DNA of 64,000 bases, taken from assembly GCA_947499305.1 (NCBI GenBank), contig CANMNN010000012.1, forward strand, positions 46,638 through 110,637, in the 5' to 3' direction. Both the position numbers and the translations under genes were made by a program. Below are positions 11,340-20,857 of the stretch, one piece after another. The stretch comes from an uncultured Arenicella sp. Its GTDB lineage: Bacteria > Pseudomonadota > Gammaproteobacteria > Arenicellales > Arenicellaceae. The notes below the pieces were generated by a model. The model was not told where the DNA came from. It made no database searches and saw only the letters and a program-made list of their open reading frames with translations. Every line of letters begins with the position of its first letter. The first letter of the stretch is position 1.

Positions 11340-13423
11340 ACGATTTGGGCGAACATAAATCGAATTCAGCAGCTCATGGCTCTAACTCTGGCGCCGAAGA
11401 ATCTGTTAAAGCGTGGTTTAACAAACCGGGCAGCGCGGTTTCACAAGCCGCTGCTCCATTGAGTGACTCTTTATCGGTAACGATCGGTGGCATCGTGCAA
11501 ACCGCAAAAGATAATCGTCTTGCGATTATTCTAATTATGGTGCTTGGGTGTATTGGCGGCGTATTGAAAGCGTTTTCTGAGACCCCTGTTTATAGAGCAT
11601 CGCTAACTATGGCGGTTGAGCCAAGCTCTCGAAGCTCTCGCCAATCGTTGTTTGACCCATATGCCTATCGATTTTATGAAACTCAATATGAGTTGCTTAA
11701 GAGTCGCTCAGTCGCTGAGCGTGTGGTCGATGAGCTTGGTTTAGTTGAACGAGAATCTGTGCAGCGACTTTTGGTTCCGCCAAGCACACTGCGTTCACTT
11801 GCTTTGGAAGCTGAGAGAATAACTGGGCTTGATCTTATCGCCGATGCCTCTGTAGAAGGTGAGCCAAAACAACAATTGACCGAGCTACAAAAACGCACCA
11901 AGCGCCAGTGGTTAACGCAAGTGATCAAAGGTGGTGTGAGCGTCAGTGGCGGCGATAAAACTAATTTAGTTAACGTCACATTTAATTCAATTAACCCTGA
12001 GTTTGCGGCTGAAATAGCTAATACTTTGGTGTCGGCTTACATCGACGAAGGTTTAGATTCACAATTAAATCGCTCACAGCAAACTACTCGGTGGTTTGCG
12101 CAACGAATTCAAGATTTGCGAATTGCTTTAGATGAGTCTCAGGCCCGGCTACAGAAATTTTTACTCGATGAGAACCTCCTTGATACTTCGCGCAACGAGC
12201 AGATCACTACTGCTGAACTTCAAAGCCTAAATGCTGAATTTATAACAGCTCGGGCTAGTTTAGATGAAACCGCGAAGCGCTACGGGGCTCGTCATCCTAA
12301 ACTTGAAGAAGCGCGTGCAGAATTCAATGCGGCCAAGTCACGTCTTGACCGAGCCTCTAGATCGCTGTCATCAAACCGAGAAAAGCAGGTAAAGCTTGAA
12401 CTATTAGAGCGCGAGGTAAAGCGCAACACCGAATTTTACGAAGCATTTCTATCTAAGTTTAAGGAAGCTGATTTATCGTCATCTGGGACCCAAGTCGCGA
12501 GCGCACGAATAGTCGACCGCGCATTAGCTCCCGGTGCGCCTATATATCCTCAGAAGCAGCGAATAATCTTGATGTGGACCATCGGCGGTTTATTGTTAGG
12601 CCTCGGCATTGCGTTTTTAAGAGAGCAGCTTGATAGCACGTTTAAGAGTGGCCGAATGGTCGAAGAAAAGCTGCAATTACCTCTGTTTGGCGTTGTTCAG
12701 TCTATGCCCGAAGAACTCGAAAATGTTGAGCAGTACTACATTGAAAATACGCGCTCTGTTTTTTCCGAAGCGATCAACCATATTCGCACCGGAGTTATGT
12801 ACTCTGATGTGGATAATCCTCCCCATGTGCTTGTGGTTACCTCATCAGTACAGAGCGAAGGTAAAACCACCTTAGCGTCCAACTTGGCATTGTCTTACGC
12901 ACAACTTGGAAGGACTTTATTGATTGACGCGGATCTGCGTCGCCCAAGAATTAAACATATTATGGAGACCTCTGCGACAGCAGGATTAGTGGAGCTTGTA
13001 GCAGGTGTGGCAAATGTTCGACAGTCGATAGTTCAGAACCCGAATGAGAAGAATCTCTTTGTTTTGAACTCTGGTTCAACTCCTCCCAATCCACTGGAAT
13101 TACTTGCTAGCGAGCGATTTAAGACGTTGTTGAATAAGCTCAAGAGCGAGTTCGATTACATCATTATTGACACCGCGCCAGTGCTCCCCGCAAGTGATGC
13201 TGTGGTATTAGGGCGCCTTTGCGACGCCTTACTGATGGCGATTCAGTCGGATCGAACCACCCATCACATGGCGCGCGACGCGATTCGACGATTGAATGCG
13301 AGCAATGTTTCAGTCGCTGGATTGATATTGACTCAAGCAAATATTAAGAAAGGTAATCCCTATCAGTATGGCGGATACTATGGCTATGGCGCTTATGCCT
13401 ATGTCGAAGACGAGAAAAAATAG
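11330..13423 (+). CDS. polysaccharide co-polymerase with tyrosine-kinase domain (Wzc-like)
   Basis: Inner-membrane protein controlling chain length and export, 697 residues. An N-terminal Wzz domain with membrane segments near 65-82 and 408-425 brackets a large coiled-coil periplasmic region (GNVR-type, about 240-390). The cytoplasmic BY-kinase has Walker A SSVQSEGKTT at 505-514, Walker A' TLLIDADLRRPR near 530 and Walker B YIIIDTAPV near 608. The C-terminus has seven tyrosines in 14 residues (YQYGGYYGYGAYAY), the autophosphorylation cluster. It overlaps the export gene and starts at TTG 11330 (or TTG 11336) just after AGGAG. No cognate Wzb phosphatase is in the window. Confidence 0.92.
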   Translation: MVLNDLGEHKSNSAAHGSNSGAEESVKAWFNKPGSAVSQAAAPLSDSLSVTIGGIVQTAKDNRLAIILIMVLGCIGGVLKAFSETPVYRASLTMAVEPSSRSSRQSLFDPYAYRFYETQYELLKSRSVAERVVDELGLVERESVQRLLVPPSTLRSLALEAERITGLDLIADASVEGEPKQQLTELQKRTKRQWLTQVIKGGVSVSGGDKTNLVNVTFNSINPEFAAEIANTLVSAYIDEGLDSQLNRSQQTTRWFAQRIQDLRIALDESQARLQKFLLDENLLDTSRNEQITTAELQSLNAEFITARASLDETAKRYGARHPKLEEARAEFNAAKSRLDRASRSLSSNREKQVKLELLEREVKRNTEFYEAFLSKFKEADLSSSGTQVASARIVDRALAPGAPIYPQKQRIILMWTIGGLLLGLGIAFLREQLDSTFKSGRMVEEKLQLPLFGVVQSMPEELENVEQYYIENTRSVFSEAINHIRTGVMYSDVDNPPHVLVVTSSVQSEGKTTLASNLALSYAQLGRTLLIDADLRRPRIKHIMETSATAGLVELVAGVANVRQSIVQNPNEKNLFVLNSGSTPPNPLELLASERFKTLLNKLKSEFDYIIIDTAPVLPASDAVVLGRLCDALLMAIQSDRTTHHMARDAIRRLNASNVSVAGLILTQANIKKGNPYQYGGYYGYGAYAYVEDEKK

Positions 13424-13497
13424 CATTTGGCGCGCTTGATTCATAAGCCAAAAGGTAAGCAAGTTAGGTTCAAAAGGACTGTTTTAAAGAGGAGTTT

Positions 13498-14208
13498 ATG
13501 GTGAGCCATCAGCGCAGAGGTAAAAAGAGCCAGAAGCTAAAGGACGAGAGCAGCAATCAGTTTTCGGGCTTGGAGAGCCGTTCGTACAGTAGTGTAAACA
13601 GGTTAAAGTTGGTGGTCGCGTCTGCTGTGTTTTTTGCTTCCTCATGCTTTGCTTACGCATCACTTGTGGGTTCAGTGTGTATCGATGCCGAGAGTCAATG
13701 CCTAAATGCCGAGCGAGGCTTTCTCTCGAAACTGTATTTTAGCGACAATAGCCTAAAGTACTCTAAGCTCAAGCGTGAAGTTTCTTCTGGGTCACAAAGT
13801 TTCGAGTTCATGGTTTGGGATCGTGAAAGAACGAGCCTTTCGAAGGCTCTATTGCCGATACAGCATCAGCGAATCAATCTGCAAACATTAAATGATGAGC
13901 TTTGGTTAGAACTAAATTACCTAAATCATAATGCGCGGGTAAGCCACTCGGAACGCTCTTGGGCCTTGAATAAGTCCGAGGAAGTTGTTGGTTGGAACCA
14001 TGACCTAAGAGCAAGCCTTGTTCACCATTGTGTTAACGAGTTTGAATTTTATGGGCAAGTCATCACATCATCGTGCATGGAAAATCTAATTCATTTACCT
14101 ACGAACTGGAATCTTGGTCAAATGGCTAAGAAAGCAAAGCTAAGTGCAGAGCGAATAAAGAATGCGAGGTCTGAGGCACTGAATAGTCGGGTTATCGAGA
14201 GGCATTAA
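13498..14208 (+). CDS. single-pass membrane or secreted protein of unknown function
   Basis: A 236-residue protein I do not recognise. It has a basic N-terminal tail (KKSQKLK), one hydrophobic segment at about 38-57 (LVVASAVFFASSCFAYASLV), then a soluble part with five cysteines after that segment, some of which could form disulfides outside the cytoplasm. A strong ribosome-binding site (AGGAG) precedes the ATG by 5 nt. It lies between the Wzc-like gene and the ligase/polymerase gene and overlaps the latter by 1 nt, so translation is coupled. A role in polysaccharide assembly or ligation is likely from position only. Confidence 0.75.
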   Translation: MVSHQRRGKKSQKLKDESSNQFSGLESRSYSSVNRLKLVVASAVFFASSCFAYASLVGSVCIDAESQCLNAERGFLSKLYFSDNSLKYSKLKREVSSGSQSFEFMVWDRERTSLSKALLPIQHQRINLQTLNDELWLELNYLNHNARVSHSERSWALNKSEEVVGWNHDLRASLVHHCVNEFEFYGQVITSSCMENLIHLPTNWNLGQMAKKAKLSAERIKNARSEALNSRVIERH

Positions 14209-15614
14209 TGTTAAGCATGACCACAGTTCGACATTCAGCGCAGAGTTTATTCGACCAAATTGTCTGGTTTGCATTTTTAGCATTGTTAGTTGTCATATCC
14301 TTTGTAAATGAAGTATTTAGTAGCAAGAGCTGGCTGATGATTGCTGGCGCTGTCTACCTTTTGTCGGCATTGACCGCATTGAATGCAATTCTCGGGGGGC
14401 GATGCAATTGGCTTGCATTGAATAAATCCAAGCCCGCATTGTTCGTGTTGCTGCTGATGCTGGCGGTACTCGTCGGGCAAATACACATATCTTTACCAAG
14501 CAATACTGATTGGTTGTTGAAGATCGATCGAAGTCAGCCTACTCCCGATTGGTTTGCTCCGATTGCTAGATGGAGCGTGGTCCCTGAAAAAACTCGCTGG
14601 TTATTAAGTAGTGAATTGATGGTTTTTTTCGGGTTTTGTTTGTCGATTGCGCTGCTGAGTACCCGACAGCGACTGAAGCAGCTTCTCTTTGTGATGATGA
14701 TGGTCGGCTTGTTTCATGCGTTGATTGGTATATTTGCCAAATTCGGATCAATGCACTTGGTTGATACAAAACAGCTTGATGGGCACTTTGATGCAGCTCG
14801 CGCATGGTTTGTTAATCGAAATCATTTTGCGGCCTTTATGAGTCTCTGCATGACCGGTGCAATAACGTTCCAAATCAAACAGGTTATAGATCAGGCAGCT
14901 CTTTCGCCGTTTCGAGTCTTACTCAAACAGCTCAGCGGTGCTCAATTAGTCTATCTAGTGGCATTGGTGATAGGGATTGCCGCCATTGTGCTGTCACAGT
15001 CTCGTGCAGCTTTTGCTGGGTTATTCTTGTCGATTATTGTGATGCTTTTGTTTGTAGGTAAGTATGTATTTAAACCTACCTCCAGCTCAAGGTGGACGTT
15101 CTTATTGCCTATTTTAATTGTTGTTTCTTGTTCACTTCTATACTTTGGCGCTGACTTGCTTGAGCGGTTTGGCTCAGGTTCTTATTTAGGTGAACGCTTA
15201 GCGCAATGGAAGCTTACCTGGGTCGCTATCGAGCAGTCTCCGTTGTTGGGATTTGGTGGAAATAGCTATGCTGACGTGTTTCAAATACTACGTGGTGACG
15301 ACGAACTAAGACAGGTTGTATATAACCAGGCTCACAATGATTATCTTCATATTTGGCTCGAGCAGGGTGCTCTGGGCTTATTGCTATGGCTAAGCTTGTT
15401 GTTCATGGTACTTCGGTCATCATATCTGACGTTAAAAACAACTCGAAGTCGATTGGTATCAGCAACAATGTTTGCGGTTTTGGTCTCGTTGTTTTGTGCT
15501 TTGATTCAGTCAATGGTCGATTTCAATTTGCAAATCATTAACATTCGGTTCTACTTTTTTGTAATAATGTCTTTGGCATTTTCGGTGCCTATGATTAAGC
15601 ATCGAACTCGGTAG
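14208..15614 (+). CDS. O-antigen ligase/polymerase family membrane protein (Wzy/WaaL-like)
   Basis: Polytopic inner-membrane protein of 468 residues with about ten hydrophobic segments. The large periplasmic loop contains ARAWFVNRNHFAAFM and, further on, LLGFGGNSYADVF and YNQAHNDYLHIWLEQGALG, the signature of the O-antigen ligase family. Members polymerise undecaprenyl-linked repeat units or attach glycans to an acceptor; sequence alone does not separate these. ATG overlaps the preceding stop (TAATG). A second polymerase-like protein is encoded at 30303-31679. Confidence 0.87.
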   Translation: MLSMTTVRHSAQSLFDQIVWFAFLALLVVISFVNEVFSSKSWLMIAGAVYLLSALTALNAILGGRCNWLALNKSKPALFVLLLMLAVLVGQIHISLPSNTDWLLKIDRSQPTPDWFAPIARWSVVPEKTRWLLSSELMVFFGFCLSIALLSTRQRLKQLLFVMMMVGLFHALIGIFAKFGSMHLVDTKQLDGHFDAARAWFVNRNHFAAFMSLCMTGAITFQIKQVIDQAALSPFRVLLKQLSGAQLVYLVALVIGIAAIVLSQSRAAFAGLFLSIIVMLLFVGKYVFKPTSSSRWTFLLPILIVVSCSLLYFGADLLERFGSGSYLGERLAQWKLTWVAIEQSPLLGFGGNSYADVFQILRGDDELRQVVYNQAHNDYLHIWLEQGALGLLLWLSLLFMVLRSSYLTLKTTRSRLVSATMFAVLVSLFCALIQSMVDFNLQIINIRFYFFVIMSLAFSVPMIKHRTR

Positions 15615-15664
15615 TACTTACTACCTAACGAATTTATTTGAAAGTAGCTTTTACGAGAACACGC

Positions 15665-16606
15665 ATGACAAAAAAGATATTAGTAACGGGAGGCGCAGGC
15701 TTTCTGGGCTCTCACCTTTGTGAGCTATTGTTGGCATCGGGCCATGAGGTTCTCTGCGTAGATAACTACTTTACGGGTAACAAAGGAAATATTTTACCCC
15801 TTTTAGATAACCCTCGTTTTGAGTTGATGCGCCATGATGTGACATTTCCTCTCTACGTTGAAGTTGATGAGATCTATAATTTGGCTTGCCCAGCGTCTCC
15901 GATTCATTACCAGCATGACCCTGTGCAAACAACTAAGACCAGTGTGCACGGTGCGATCAATATGCTGGGTTTGGCAAAGCGTGTTAGTGCTAAAATATTA
16001 CAAGCTTCGACCAGTGAAGTATATGGCGATCCAAGTGTTCATCCGCAAACCGAAGACTATTGGGGCAATGTAAACCCAATTGGTATTCGCTCTTGCTACG
16101 ATGAAGGTAAGCGTTGTGCCGAGACGCTGTTTTTTGATTACCATCGTCAACATGATTTACGTATTAAAGTAATGCGTATTTTCAATACTTATGGTCCAAG
16201 AATGCACCCAGATGATGGTCGAGTAGTATCGAACTTTATTGTGCAGGCCTTAAAAGGTGAGAACATTACAATTTACGGTGACGGTAGTCAGACCCGCTCT
16301 TTTTGTTATGTCGATGACTTAGTGAGAGGCATGGTTTTGTTAATGAACTCTAGCGATGAGGTTACCGGACCAATTAACATTGGTAATCCAAATGAGTTTA
16401 CTATTTTGCAATTAGCCGAAACGGTTAAAGAAATGGTTGGCTCCTCATCTGAAATTATCTTGCAAGACCTACCAAGCGACGACCCTAAGCAACGACAGCC
16501 TAACATTGATGTAGCTAGGTCTGTGCTTAACTGGGAACCCACTATTGAGCTTGAGCAAGGATTGATAAAAACCATCGAATATTTTCGAAAGGTTGTGGCA
16601 AGCTAG
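15665..16606 (+). CDS. UDP-glucuronate decarboxylase (UDP-xylose synthase)
   Basis: Extended SDR enzyme converting UDP-glucuronate to UDP-xylose with NAD bound. The 313-residue product has the Rossmann GGAGFLGS near the N-terminus and the UXS-typical [20 protein letters not shown] and [18 protein letters not shown]. The catalytic set is present: [22 protein letters not shown] (YxxxK) and the [14 protein letters not shown] segment. I chose the ATG at 15665; a TTG at 15638 would add nine residues. It implies that xylose, or a UDP-pentose derivative, enters the polymer. No UDP-glucose dehydrogenase is in the window, so the UDP-glucuronate must come from elsewhere. Confidence 0.93.
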   Translation: MTKKILVTGGAGFLGSHLCELLLASGHEVLCVDNYFTGNKGNILPLLDNPRFELMRHDVTFPLYVEVDEIYNLACPASPIHYQHDPVQTTKTSVHGAINMLGLAKRVSAKILQASTSEVYGDPSVHPQTEDYWGNVNPIGIRSCYDEGKRCAETLFFDYHRQHDLRIKVMRIFNTYGPRMHPDDGRVVSNFIVQALKGENITIYGDGSQTRSFCYVDDLVRGMVLLMNSSDEVTGPINIGNPNEFTILQLAETVKEMVGSSSEIILQDLPSDDPKQRQPNIDVARSVLNWEPTIELEQGLIKTIEYFRKVVAS

Positions 16607-16646
16607 CGGTCTGATCGAGTTTTAGAAGAAGCTGCTAGAGAGGCTT

Positions 16647-17762
16647 ATGCAAACATTGTCCGTACAGCATTATCAGTGTTTTAAGGCTGATAAGCGTTTG
16701 AGTATGGATATATTCGCCGACGCTCTTGCTAAAACGCTTGATTCCTTACCCAGTATTGAGCTTTCTAGCTTTGTGCCTCAATCGTCACTTGAGCGTTATT
16801 CTCAAAATCGTCTGGTGATGCGTTACCTACGTTATAGAAGGTACCCTCAGCTTGTTAAAAACCTGTCCGCTGATCTTCATCATGTGCTCGATCACGGCTA
16901 TGCTCACTTATACCCTAATCTCGGCGATGGTCTAAAGTGCACTAGCGCTCACGACCTCATTCCTTTGTTGCAATGGAAGGGAGAGCTGGGTATCGATGGC
17001 GCAGCGAGCGGGCTGCGAAAGCCATTATTAAATTTACACTCGTTGTCGTTTCTCGAGCGCTATGACGGCATTGTGACGATAAGCGAAAGTACCAAGAGAG
17101 ACCTGGTTAAGCATTTGAAGCTTGAACCAAAGAAGATAACCGTTGTCGCGCCTCCCTTGTTACCACAATTCAAACCCTTACGCGGTGATGTAGTAGAGGA
17201 ATTCGCTAGCAAGTATAAACTCGACTCAAAATATCAATGGCTCATGGTGAGTGGGCGAGAGTTTTATAAGAACCATAAGGGAAGCCTTACTGCGGTGAGT
17301 CATCTAGTTAAGCGAGGTTTTAGAAACATAAGAATCGTTAAGACTGGAGCATCATCAAACGAGTTTAGTGAACTTGTAGCGTCACTCGATCTTGAAGACT
17401 ATGTTGTTGAACTGTTTTTGGAAGATTTCAACGAATTACCCTTGCTCTACAACTTTATCGATTGTTTGATTTTTCCTTCGTTTTATGAGGGTTTTGGCAT
17501 GCCCGTTGCCGAAGCTCTAGCCTGCGGTACAGCAGTGGTTGCATCTAATAGAGGTGCCTTGCCCGAAGTTATGAGTGGCATGGACCAGTTGGTCGAACCG
17601 AATGATCCAATGGCGATTGCAACTGCACTTTCTGAGATTTTGGAAAGCTCCTCTCTTCGCAAACATTTTTCTAGTGAAGGACCTAAACAGATGAAAAAAT
17701 TTAGTTTGCCAGTTGTTGCTGAACAGATGGAGTCATTCTATTTCTCCCTCTCTCAATCGTAG
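16647..17762 (+). CDS. glycosyltransferase, GT4 family
   Basis: Retaining GT-B glycosyltransferase of 371 residues. The C-terminal nucleotide-sugar domain shows FPSFYEGFGMPVAEALACG, the E-x7-E motif of GT4, followed by AVVASNRGALPEV. The central segment has the family-typical YDGIVTISESTKRDLVKHL and KKITVVAPP. Donor and acceptor cannot be read from sequence. Its place directly after UDP-xylose synthase makes a xylosyl transfer possible. Cytoplasmic, 3 nt ahead of the sulfotransferase reading frame. Confidence 0.9.
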   Translation: MQTLSVQHYQCFKADKRLSMDIFADALAKTLDSLPSIELSSFVPQSSLERYSQNRLVMRYLRYRRYPQLVKNLSADLHHVLDHGYAHLYPNLGDGLKCTSAHDLIPLLQWKGELGIDGAASGLRKPLLNLHSLSFLERYDGIVTISESTKRDLVKHLKLEPKKITVVAPPLLPQFKPLRGDVVEEFASKYKLDSKYQWLMVSGREFYKNHKGSLTAVSHLVKRGFRNIRIVKTGASSNEFSELVASLDLEDYVVELFLEDFNELPLLYNFIDCLIFPSFYEGFGMPVAEALACGTAVVASNRGALPEVMSGMDQLVEPNDPMAIATALSEILESSSLRKHFSSEGPKQMKKFSLPVVAEQMESFYFSLSQS

Positions 17763-17777
17763 AGTTTGATCAAACAA

Positions 17778-18563
17778 ATGGAACCGATACAGCAAGTAAA
17801 ACAAAAAATACGGAATAGACTGAGCGCCCCGGTCGGGCACGCGCTTCTATCTAAACGGGATAACGATGCGTATATAGCGGCATTTCCGAGATCGGGAAGC
17901 ACTTGGTTGAGAACTATTTTGGTTAATATTCTTGAGCCAGAAGCTCAGGGGAATCCGGATGTGTTTAACGCGAGAATCCCAGCGGTATCGATCCGTAACG
18001 CTTCAATCATCAATCGTCTAAGCTCTCCTAGATTAATCATGACTCATAGCTGTTGGCGGCCATCGATGAATAAGGTGGTATACCTTGTGCGTGATGGGCG
18101 TGATGCGTTTATTTCTTCGTATCATTATCATGTGACACGCGAAGGTCAAGACATGACGCTTGAAGATTACTATCAGCTTTATCGACGAGAAATTTACGGT
18201 CGTACATGGCAGCGTCACACAGAGTCATTCTTACTAAAGGGGCAGCAAGTTTTGGGCGGCAACTTATTAAGTTTGCGTTTTGATGATCTAAAACTCGATA
18301 CTCTGCATAGTATTAGGGGGGTCTGTGCTTTTCTGAATATAGATGCTGATGATGCGTCTATAGAGCATGCAATAAGTTACGCGAGCCTCGAAAATGCTAA
18401 AAAGATCGAGCGTCAACGTCAGGGTGATTTGGCTGACAAAAATGCTTCATTCTACCGAAGTGGCAGTAACGCTCAATGGCAACAAGCCGAGTACGCTGAT
18501 GTTATGCGTGAATTTGAGCGTGAATCGTTCGAGTCCCTTAAGCTCGCAAAATTTTTAAAATAA
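17778..18563 (+). CDS. PAPS-dependent sulfotransferase
   Basis: Protein of 261 residues transferring sulfate from PAPS to a carbohydrate hydroxyl. The 5'-phosphosulfate loop is AAFPRSGSTWLRTIL near residues 34-48. The 3'-phosphate site is VVYLVRDGRDAFISSYHYH. The C-terminal part contains NASFYRSGSNAQWQQ, akin to the RKGxxGDWK region of the superfamily. ATG 17778 is preferred over TTG 17766. It is the last gene of block A and ends 22 bp from the convergent glycosyltransferase gene. A second, different sulfotransferase lies at 25666-26592. Confidence 0.88.
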   Translation: MEPIQQVKQKIRNRLSAPVGHALLSKRDNDAYIAAFPRSGSTWLRTILVNILEPEAQGNPDVFNARIPAVSIRNASIINRLSSPRLIMTHSCWRPSMNKVVYLVRDGRDAFISSYHYHVTREGQDMTLEDYYQLYRREIYGRTWQRHTESFLLKGQQVLGGNLLSLRFDDLKLDTLHSIRGVCAFLNIDADDASIEHAISYASLENAKKIERQRQGDLADKNASFYRSGSNAQWQQAEYADVMREFERESFESLKLAKFLK

Positions 18564-18584
18564 AACTAATGATCAATGTATGAG

Positions 18585-19481
18585 CTAAGCTTGATTTAGT
18601 TTTGGTCCATTGAGATACAGCTTACAAGCCCAAGCTATTCCGAGTAAGTCGCCAATCAGTGTTAATGGAATCCACCAGGGTTGTTTTAGGTGCGTGCGAG
18701 TAACGACGCGTTGACGAAGCCTGCGAAGTATTTCCAAGGGTTTCTTTTTTACACGCTTACTTCTGAGAATATAGTAGTAAGCACCCACGGCATGATGTGG
18801 CTTCATTGTTTTAAGAAAGTGACCATAGGTTCTAATTCCGCCACTTTGCTCCTTCAAATGGTAGACTGCCGCCGGCCCACAATAGCCAATATCAAACCCC
18901 GCACTGAGCACTCTATCTGAAAACTCTCGTTCGTAGTCGTGTGCTGTACCAACAAAGTTTTCATCAAAGCCCCCAAGTTGTGTCGCAATGCGTCTATTAA
19001 CCAGCACGTTAGCACCGATAAAATAGGGGGCAGAGCTTGCGTTTAAAGCGTTGAATGAAAAATGTTCAGAAGTATTGTCTGCATCGCCCTCAGGATTATT
19101 CCATGGTTGGATTACTCGACCAGCAACAATACCGTACTCTTTCGAGTCGGTAGCGCTTTGATAATGCTCGATTAAGCCACTAATTGGCTTGATGTCGTCA
19201 TCTAAGAACAATACATAGTCACCTGTTGCTCTTTGAAGGCCAACATTCATCGCCGCTACTACTGAAGGCTGGCTCAGCACTACCCACTGAATGTCTTGGC
19301 TTGCGTGCCAATCGTCTAGAGCCCTCTTAACTTCAATGCTAGGGTTCTGTGTTTGGTCTACAACAATAATCTCGCTCGCCTCAATGGCGAGCTCGAGAAG
19401 GTAGTCGATGGTATCGATCAAGACCTTGCCCCGATTGTAACTTGGTATAACGATTGAAACTGAAGGTCTTTGCACGGTCAA
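18585..19481 (-). CDS. glycosyltransferase, GT2 family
   Basis: GT-A fold glycosyltransferase of 298 residues. N-terminal SVSIVIPSYNRGKVLIDTID and EIIVVDQTQN form the nucleotide-binding half. GDYVLFLDDDIKP contains the metal-binding DDD, and GGFDENFVGTAHDYEREFSD is the acceptor-side motif. A hydrophobic stretch near the C-terminus may touch the membrane. The start is a TTG overlapping the preceding stop codon, consistent with translational coupling to the acyltransferase gene. Last gene of the minus-strand block B. Confidence 0.88.
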   Translation of the reverse strand: MTVQRPSVSIVIPSYNRGKVLIDTIDYLLELAIEASEIIVVDQTQNPSIEVKRALDDWHASQDIQWVVLSQPSVVAAMNVGLQRATGDYVLFLDDDIKPISGLIEHYQSATDSKEYGIVAGRVIQPWNNPEGDADNTSEHFSFNALNASSAPYFIGANVLVNRRIATQLGGFDENFVGTAHDYEREFSDRVLSAGFDIGYCGPAAVYHLKEQSGGIRTYGHFLKTMKPHHAVGAYYYILRSKRVKKKPLEILRRLRQRVVTRTHLKQPWWIPLTLIGDLLGIAWACKLYLNGPKLNQA

Positions 19482-20032
19482 TCTCCCGAACGAGTTCGTT
19501 TGCCTATAGGTTTTGCAGGGACTCCAGCAACAATGCTCATTGGCTCGACGCTCTTAGTCACAACGGCTCCAGCGGCGACCACGCAACCTTGAGCCAGTGT
19601 GACGCCAGGTAAAATAATTGCTTTCGCTCCTATCCAAACGTCGCTCTGAATTATCACAGGGCTAGTCGAGCAGCCCTGGCTGCGAATTAGAGAGCCCGCG
19701 TTTGTATTGTGATTTTGATCTGTAATGAATACATTTGGAGCGATGAGGCAATCGTCAGCGATGGATAGGTGTTCTTGAATATCAAATTGCACCGACTTGC
19801 CTATAAATACATAGTCGCCTATCTCTATCTTTGCATCGCGATTTACTATTTTGAAGTAAACATTATCTTCGACACGCAAACGGGAACCCGAGCTAAGTCC
19901 TCTCGGATTGGTTACTCGAGCGCGTCTTGCAATTGTACTTTTCTGGCCCAATTGAGCGCCTCTAAGCCTGAAAATTGTTGCTCTCAGGCGCCCTAAAATG
20001 AGATCAATGATTTCTAGTAAGTGTTCAATCAT
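19478..20032 (-). CDS. hexapeptide-repeat acyltransferase
   Basis: Left-handed beta-helix acyltransferase of 184 residues, WcaF/maltose-acetyltransferase type. Hexapeptide turns are clear: IEIGDYVFIGKSV, LIAPNVFITDQNH, VWIGAKAIILPGVTLAQGCVVAAGAVV and SIVAGVPAKPIGKR. The histidine in ITDQNHNTN is in the usual catalytic position. It probably O-acetylates a sugar of the polymer or a precursor. It overlaps the GT2 gene downstream by 4 nt and lies 6 nt after the methyltransferase gene. Confidence 0.88.
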   Translation of the reverse strand: MIEHLLEIIDLILGRLRATIFRLRGAQLGQKSTIARRARVTNPRGLSSGSRLRVEDNVYFKIVNRDAKIEIGDYVFIGKSVQFDIQEHLSIADDCLIAPNVFITDQNHNTNAGSLIRSQGCSTSPVIIQSDVWIGAKAIILPGVTLAQGCVVAAGAVVTKSVEPMSIVAGVPAKPIGKRTRSGD

Positions 20033-20038
20033 GTTTTC

Positions 20039-20848
20039 TTAAGGCTTCACTGCTTCAGAAATAGTGGTGCCTGAAATTACAATTTGATGGGATAAACGTT
20101 TGCGCATAAATGGTAGCGACAAGACTATGGAGTCGAGCACCTTGAGCACCTTAAATGGCAAAAATTTGTGAAGATACCTAAGCTTCATATGTCCTGATAT
20201 AAACGGTGTTTCAAACAGGCTACAGTTTATGTTTTGGATGCCGCACTGTTCAAAAATTGTTTCCAGTTCTTCAGTGGTGTAGGCAAAAAAGTGCCCGTCA
20301 CCGTCCGCGGTAAACTGTTTTTCCTCCCAATCTTTAGGATTTCCAAGTTCTGTGAAAGTTGGAAGTTTACACTTTGAGTAGGAATGGTTTGGAGTAGCGA
20401 CAATAAGTTTACCGCCAGGCTTCAGCATTTTTTTAAGTGTATTTACCATCTTTTCTGGGTATACCAGATGTTCAATGAGCTGGTTCGCAAAAACTAAGTC
20501 ATAAGATTTTTCCAATTTTGCTTCAAGGACGTTCTGTTGAATAAACTCTATTTCTCCTTTTTCGTATCGACTTTGAGCATAGTCTAATGATTCTTGTCGC
20601 AAATCAACGGCTGTAACCTTGTGACCTTTTTCAGCCAAAATCAGGGCTAGTGTGCCTTGCGCGCAACCCACATCCAATATATCCAACTTCCGTTTGTCAG
20701 GAACCAACGCCTTATAGGTATTAAGCAAGTTCTGGTACTGGTTCCACTTGTTTGGTACAAGCGACTTATCCCAAAATTCTTCCATATCGTGCTTATAAAG
20801 CAGTTTTACAGATTGAGACCAATTGTCGTTGTAGTTGGGTTTTTTCAT
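20039..20848 (-). CDS. class I SAM-dependent methyltransferase
   Basis: Cytoplasmic methyltransferase of 269 residues. The SAM-binding Rossmann motif is LDILDVGCAQGTLALILAEKG near residues 58-78, followed by KVTAVDLRQESLDYA, FANQLIEHLVYPEKM and GGKLIVATPNH, a UbiG/Methyltransf_11-type layout. Its place between glycosyltransferase and acyltransferase genes suggests O-methylation of a sugar residue; the actual acceptor is unknown. Ten nt separate it from the GT2 gene upstream. Confidence 0.85.
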   Translation of the reverse strand: MKKPNYNDNWSQSVKLLYKHDMEEFWDKSLVPNKWNQYQNLLNTYKALVPDKRKLDILDVGCAQGTLALILAEKGHKVTAVDLRQESLDYAQSRYEKGEIEFIQQNVLEAKLEKSYDLVFANQLIEHLVYPEKMVNTLKKMLKPGGKLIVATPNHSYSKCKLPTFTELGNPKDWEEKQFTADGDGHFFAYTTEELETIFEQCGIQNINCSLFETPFISGHMKLRYLHKFLPFKVLKVLDSIVLSLPFMRKRLSHQIVISGTTISEAVKP

Positions 20849-20857
20849 AACAGGTAA

